Position numbers and translations under genes: made by a program | Shown: piece by piece, positions 60,550-64,000 of the stretch | How positions within the stretch are numbered: position 1 is the stretch's first letter | How the letters are laid out: the number at the start of each line of letters is the position of its first letter | Notes under the pieces: model-generated | Databases searched by the model: none | What the model was told of the DNA's origin: nothing | Seen by the model: only the letters and a program-made list of their open reading frames with translations | NCBI RefSeq assembly: GCF_016464625.1 | Contig: NZ_JAEAGO010000005.1 | Coordinates: 62,001 to 126,000 of the forward strand | From: Penaeicola halotolerans | Lineage (GTDB): Bacteria > Bacteroidota > Bacteroidia > Cytophagales > Cyclobacteriaceae | DNA: 64,000 bases | Direction: 5' to 3'

Positions 60550-60604
60550 GAAGATTGTTATTTCCATCTAGTCGGTGTAATTTTAAGCAAGCAAAATACT
60601 CTCC

Positions 60605-61477
60605 ATGACATCGGCTAAGCAAGTACCTTCTAACTTTTCCTTGACTGGATTGATCCGCATGGCCAGAGTCAGCAACTTGCTAATCGTAGCATTGGCTCAG
60701 TACATGACAGCGATCTTTCTTATTGGCAGTGCCGACTATTGGGATTACTTGCTTGATGTCAAGCTATTTTTGCTTTGCCTAGCGACCATCGTCCTCACGG
60801 CCTCAGGCTACATCATCAATGACTACTACGATATCAAGATAGACTATATCAATAAACCTGATAAAGTAGTCGTAGGCAAGCTACTTAAGCGCAGAGTCGT
60901 GATGGTGATCCACACCATACTCAATATCATCGGTGTGCTCCTTGGTCTACTCGTTAGCTATCAGATAGGCCTCATCTGCTTAGGTGCCTCCTTCCTGCTA
61001 TGGCTTTACTCCAATCAGCTTAAAAGACTTCCCTTTGTAGGAAATTTAGCAGTAGGATTATTGACTAGCTTAGCCATCCTACTAGTAGATTTGTATTATG
61101 AAAGCGGTGAGCGACTAGTGCTTACCTATGCCATCTTCGCTTTGTTTATTACCCTCATCAGAGAAATCATCAAAGACATCGAAGACATGAGAGGCGATAT
61201 GCGACATGGCTGCTTGACGCTTCCAATCAAATATGGAATCCGCAAAACCAAAAATATTATCTATTGGCTGAGTTTCGGCTTTGTATTGACACTGATCATC
61301 GTCACGATCAGCACTAGCAATGTCTACCTGATGAGTTACTTTGGTCTATTAGGAGTGCCCTTTGTCTGGTTCCTTTACAAACTCAGTAGATCGGACAAAA
61401 AAAGAGATTTTACACACCTTAGCAGATACTGCAAATGGCTCATGCTTGTAGGCATTATCAGCATGGTATTTTTATAA
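60605..61477 (+). CDS. UbiA-family prenyltransferase
   Basis: A 290-residue polytopic membrane prenyltransferase. The two Asp-rich motifs are NDYYDIKIDYINKPD (about 76) and KDIEDMRGDM (about 194), which bind prenyl diphosphate through Mg. Bacteroidota members are often labelled geranylgeranylglycerol-phosphate geranylgeranyltransferase; the true acceptor could also be a quinone or heme precursor. It starts 55 bases after the DUF2520 gene and touches purN, so it may share transcription with both. Confidence 0.9.
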   Translation: MTSAKQVPSNFSLTGLIRMARVSNLLIVALAQYMTAIFLIGSADYWDYLLDVKLFLLCLATIVLTASGYIINDYYDIKIDYINKPDKVVVGKLLKRRVVMVIHTILNIIGVLLGLLVSYQIGLICLGASFLLWLYSNQLKRLPFVGNLAVGLLTSLAILLVDLYYESGERLVLTYAIFALFITLIREIIKDIEDMRGDMRHGCLTLPIKYGIRKTKNIIYWLSFGFVLTLIIVTISTSNVYLMSYFGLLGVPFVWFLYKLSRSDKKRDFTHLSRYCKWLMLVGIISMVFL

Positions 61478-61486
61478 ATGATATCT

Positions 61487-62047
61487 ATGAAAAAAATAAT
61501 GATCCTAGCTTCTGGAAGTGGTAGCAATGCCGAACAAATCATGAAGCATTTCCAACAATCTAAAGTTGGTAAAATAGCCTTGATCGGCACCAATAATCCT
61601 AAGGCTGGTGTCATCCAAAGAGCTGCTAGATTTGATGTCCCTGTCATTGTTTTTAGCAAGTCTGAAATGGCCGATGGACAACTCACTCAACTTGCCAAAA
61701 AGCATGACATAGATCTGATCGTATTAGCAGGGTTTCTCTTGAAAATCCCAGAAGATCTTATCCATGCCTACCCACAGCAAATCGTCAACATTCATCCAGC
61801 ACTTTTGCCCAAATATGGGGGGAAAGGCATGTACGGTCATCATGTCCATGAAGCTGTCAAAGCTGCAAGTGAATCTGAGTCTGGTATCACCATACACCTT
61901 GTCAATGAGCACTTTGATGAAGGGAAGATACTTTTTCAAGCAGCAGTACAACTAGAGCCTACAGATAGCCCTGAGATGATCGCACAAAAAGTACTTGAAC
62001 TAGAGCATAAATATTTCCCAAAAATCATTGAAGACCTGCTTAAATAG
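61487..62047 (+). CDS. purN: Phosphoribosylglycinamide formyltransferase
   Basis: Transfers a formyl group from 10-formyl-THF to GAR in purine synthesis; 186 residues from ATG 61487 (MKKIMILASGSGSNAEQI). An in-frame ATG at 61478 directly follows the UbiA stop and would add three residues. The catalytic motif is NIHPALLPKYGGKGMYG, with the active Asp in ITIHLVNEHFDEGKIL. It is followed by purH after 44 bases. Confidence 0.97.
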   Translation: MKKIMILASGSGSNAEQIMKHFQQSKVGKIALIGTNNPKAGVIQRAARFDVPVIVFSKSEMADGQLTQLAKKHDIDLIVLAGFLLKIPEDLIHAYPQQIVNIHPALLPKYGGKGMYGHHVHEAVKAASESESGITIHLVNEHFDEGKILFQAAVQLEPTDSPEMIAQKVLELEHKYFPKIIEDLLK

Positions 62048-62058
62048 TCCAAAATATA

Positions 62059-62066
62059 TACCTTTG
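62059..62066 (+). promoter_or_regulatory. Candidate -7 box of purH
   Basis: TACCTTTG, an exact TAnnTTTG match, 26 bases before the purH ATG. No TTG at 19-base spacing; it could give purH transcription independent of purN. Confidence 0.5.
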
Positions 62067-62091
62067 CACCTTCATAAATTTCACAAGCCTC

Positions 62092-63618
62092 ATGTCAGTT
62101 AAAAAAATACAATCAGCCTTAATATCAGTCTATTACAAAGATCGCCTAGAACCTATCATTCAATTGCTCAAACAGCATGGAGTAAAAATCTACTCAACGG
62201 GTGGCACTCAGACTTTTATAGAAGAGCAGGGTGCTGAAGTGATCGCTGTGGAAGACTTGACAAGCTATCCATCTATCTTCGGTGGCAGAGTAAAAACACT
62301 TCATCCTAAAGTTTTTGGAGGTATTTTGCATAGACGTGGCCTAGAGGCAGATGTCAAGCAAGCAGCAGAATTTGAAATACCAGCTATAGACTTAGTGATC
62401 GTAGATTTATATCCTTTTGAAGAAACGGTGGCTTCTGGTGCAGCTGAGCAAGATATCATTGAGAAAATCGACATCGGAGGTATCTCATTGATAAGAGCTG
62501 CCGCTAAAAACTTCCAAGATGTACTAATCGTAGCGAGCAGAGAGCAGTATGAGACTTTAGAAAAAGTGCTCATCGAAAACAATGGCGGAAGCACTTTAGC
62601 TGATAGAAGACATTTTGCTGCAAAGGCATTTGATGTCAGCTCTCACTACGATACACAGATATTCAATTACTTCAATCAAACAGAAGAAATCCCTGTTTTC
62701 AAACAAAGTGAGCGTAAATCAAGAAGCCTCAGATATGGAGAAAACCCTCACCAAAAAGGTCAGTTTTTTGGAGATTTGGACGCTATGTTTGAGCAACTGA
62801 ACGGTAAGGAACTATCTTACAATAACCTAGTAGATATCGATGCGGCTGTTGCTTTGATAGAAGAGTTTAAAGGACAAACAGCCTTTGCTATCCTCAAACA
62901 CACAAATGCCTGTGGTGTAGCGGTGGCAAATTCTGTGAAAGAAGCTTATTTAGCAGCTTTTGCTGCGGATACTGTTTCTGCTTTTGGAGGTGTGCTGATT
63001 AGCAATCAAGCCATAGACCTTGCTGCTGCTGAGGAATTAAATAAGTTATTCTTTGAAGTATTGATTGCCCCTTCTTATGATGCGGACGCCTTATCGCTTC
63101 TTCAAAGCAAGAAAAACAGGGTATTACTCGTTCAGAAAAAGGACTTGGAGACAAAAGTGCAGCATAAAACGCTACTCAATGGAGTCATCATCCAAGATAG
63201 AGACCTCGCTACAGAAGGTGTATCTGACTTCAAAACAGTCACTAAAAAAGCTCCATCTGAATCAGAGAAAGATGCTTTGGCCTTTGCACTTAAAGTTTGC
63301 AAACACACTAAGTCAAACACCATAGTCCTATCAAATAACCAGCAACTATTTGCTAGTGGAGTAGGACAAACATCTAGGGTAGATGCCTTGAGGCAGGCTA
63401 TTGAAAAAGCACAGTCTTTTGGTTTTGATCTCAAAGGTACCGTAATGGCTTCGGATGCTTTCTTCCCATTTCCTGACTGTGTAGAGATCGCTCATCAAGC
63501 AGGAATCTCCGCGGTCGTACAGCCTGGAGGCTCTATCAAAGATCAAGATTCTATCGACTACTGTGACCAAAATGGCTTAGCTATGGTATTTACAGGAGTT
63601 AGACATTTTAAACATTAA
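62092..63618 (+). CDS. purH: Bifunctional AICAR transformylase/IMP cyclohydrolase
   Basis: Last two steps of purine synthesis, AICAR to FAICAR to IMP. It has 508 residues. The N-terminal MGS-like IMP cyclohydrolase part shows KIYSTGGTQTFIEEQG, FGGRVKTLHPKVFGGIL and IDIGGISLIRAAAKN. The C-terminal AICAR transformylase part shows SLRYGENPHQKG, AFAILKHTNACGVAVA and the end SDAFFPFPDCVE...VQPGGSIKDQD. Its last residues lie 94 bases before mreB. Confidence 0.98.
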   Translation: MSVKKIQSALISVYYKDRLEPIIQLLKQHGVKIYSTGGTQTFIEEQGAEVIAVEDLTSYPSIFGGRVKTLHPKVFGGILHRRGLEADVKQAAEFEIPAIDLVIVDLYPFEETVASGAAEQDIIEKIDIGGISLIRAAAKNFQDVLIVASREQYETLEKVLIENNGGSTLADRRHFAAKAFDVSSHYDTQIFNYFNQTEEIPVFKQSERKSRSLRYGENPHQKGQFFGDLDAMFEQLNGKELSYNNLVDIDAAVALIEEFKGQTAFAILKHTNACGVAVANSVKEAYLAAFAADTVSAFGGVLISNQAIDLAAAEELNKLFFEVLIAPSYDADALSLLQSKKNRVLLVQKKDLETKVQHKTLLNGVIIQDRDLATEGVSDFKTVTKKAPSESEKDALAFALKVCKHTKSNTIVLSNNQQLFASGVGQTSRVDALRQAIEKAQSFGFDLKGTVMASDAFFPFPDCVEIAHQAGISAVVQPGGSIKDQDSIDYCDQNGLAMVFTGVRHFKH

Positions 63619-63712
63619 TATGAACTGAAAACCAGAATATTTAACAGAACTTGTTATATATTTAAGGTGATTCTCAAGACACATTTTGAATTTTAATCAA
63701 GCAACATAAAGC

Positions 63713-64000
63713 ATGGGATTCTTTGACTTTTTCTCAAGTGATATTGCCATAGACCTTGGTACGGCCAATACACTCATCATCCACAAGGACAAAATAGTGG
63801 TAGACGAGCCATCCATTATAGCGATAGATAAGACTACTAACAAAGTGCTAGCCGTAGGCCGTGAGGCTATGAACATGCACGAAAAAACTCACGAAAATAT
63901 CCGTACGATCAGACCTTTGAAAGATGGGGTGATCGCAGATTTTCATGCCGCAGAGATGATGATCAGAGGCATGATCAAAATGATCACTGTCAATAAAAGA
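63713..64000 (+). CDS. mreB: Rod-shape-determining protein MreB (5' part only)
   Basis: Bacterial actin that directs lateral wall synthesis. The first 96 codons are in the window: GFFDFFSSDIAIDLGTANTL gives the phosphate-1 motif DLGTANT. Then DEPSIIAIDK, AVGREAMNM and IRPLKDGVIADFHAAEMM follow. The window ends in frame, so the gene continues past 64000. The ATG at 63713 follows a GCAACATAAAGC spacer. Not broken, only cut by the window edge. Confidence 0.96.
   Translation, partial: MGFFDFFSSDIAIDLGTANTLIIHKDKIVVDEPSIIAIDKTTNKVLAVGREAMNMHEKTHENIRTIRPLKDGVIADFHAAEMMIRGMIKMITVNKR

Overview
The window comes from a member of the Bacteroidota, most likely a marine Cytophagales-type bacterium. The evidence is a SusC/SusD glycan locus, secreted proteins with type IX secretion (T9SS) C-terminal tails, promoters of the TTG-N19-TAnnTTTG type, small Bacteroidota-restricted genes (DUF4295, DUF5522, DUF4834), the rpmB-rpmG-DUF4295-ftsY cluster and many short-lipobox lipoproteins. 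The exact genus cannot be read from the sequence. Most genes are chromosomal housekeeping genes. I see no phage, insertion sequence, integrase or CRISPR array.

Layout. 0-9 kb: dnaK, a GroES-like gene, hemB, an ABC transporter plus thioredoxin operon, a 534-bp gene-free stretch holding an 11-bp repeat array and a stem-loop, an OprO/P-type porin and ornithine aminotransferase. 9-16.7 kb: ribosomal proteins and ftsY, then an accessory patch of three propeller-like lipoproteins, an outer-membrane barrel, a bacillithiol-linked YtxJ protein, and two small unknowns separated by a possible structured RNA. 16.8-22.4 kb: carB (without its regulatory domain), accD (without zinc cysteines) and a solitary nqrF. 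22.5-25.5 kb: an overlapping operon of an arginase-fold protein, a cytochrome b5-like protein, an aminosugar kinase and murQ. 25.5-28.7 kb: sprT-like, a small acidic lipoprotein, der and era. 28.8-30.1 kb: initiator tRNA-Met, followed by a higBA toxin-antitoxin islet bracketed by two copies of the tRNA terminator, then a five-unit 11-bp repeat. 30.4-38.6 kb: a 1442-residue T9SS protein, a small lipoprotein, rho and serS.

39.4-53.9 kb is the main accessory system. It is a polysaccharide utilisation locus (PUL) of six genes on the minus strand: susC, susD, PKD-domain lipoprotein, GH16 with a T9SS tail, GH3 and GH16 lipoprotein. A divergent membrane-spanning propeller/Y_Y_Y/LuxR-type regulator sits upstream. 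The enzyme set points to laminarin (beta-1,3/1,6-glucan). The susC-regulator gap carries an exact tandem 11-bp direct repeat with a further partial copy, and its unit closely resembles the array at 5.8 kb, suggesting a shared operator family.

53.9-64 kb: a UDP-glucuronate epimerase, a cytochrome c maturation run ccmB-C-D-E-F (with a Cys-type CcmE), a DUF2520 protein, a UbiA prenyltransferase, purN, purH and the start of mreB.
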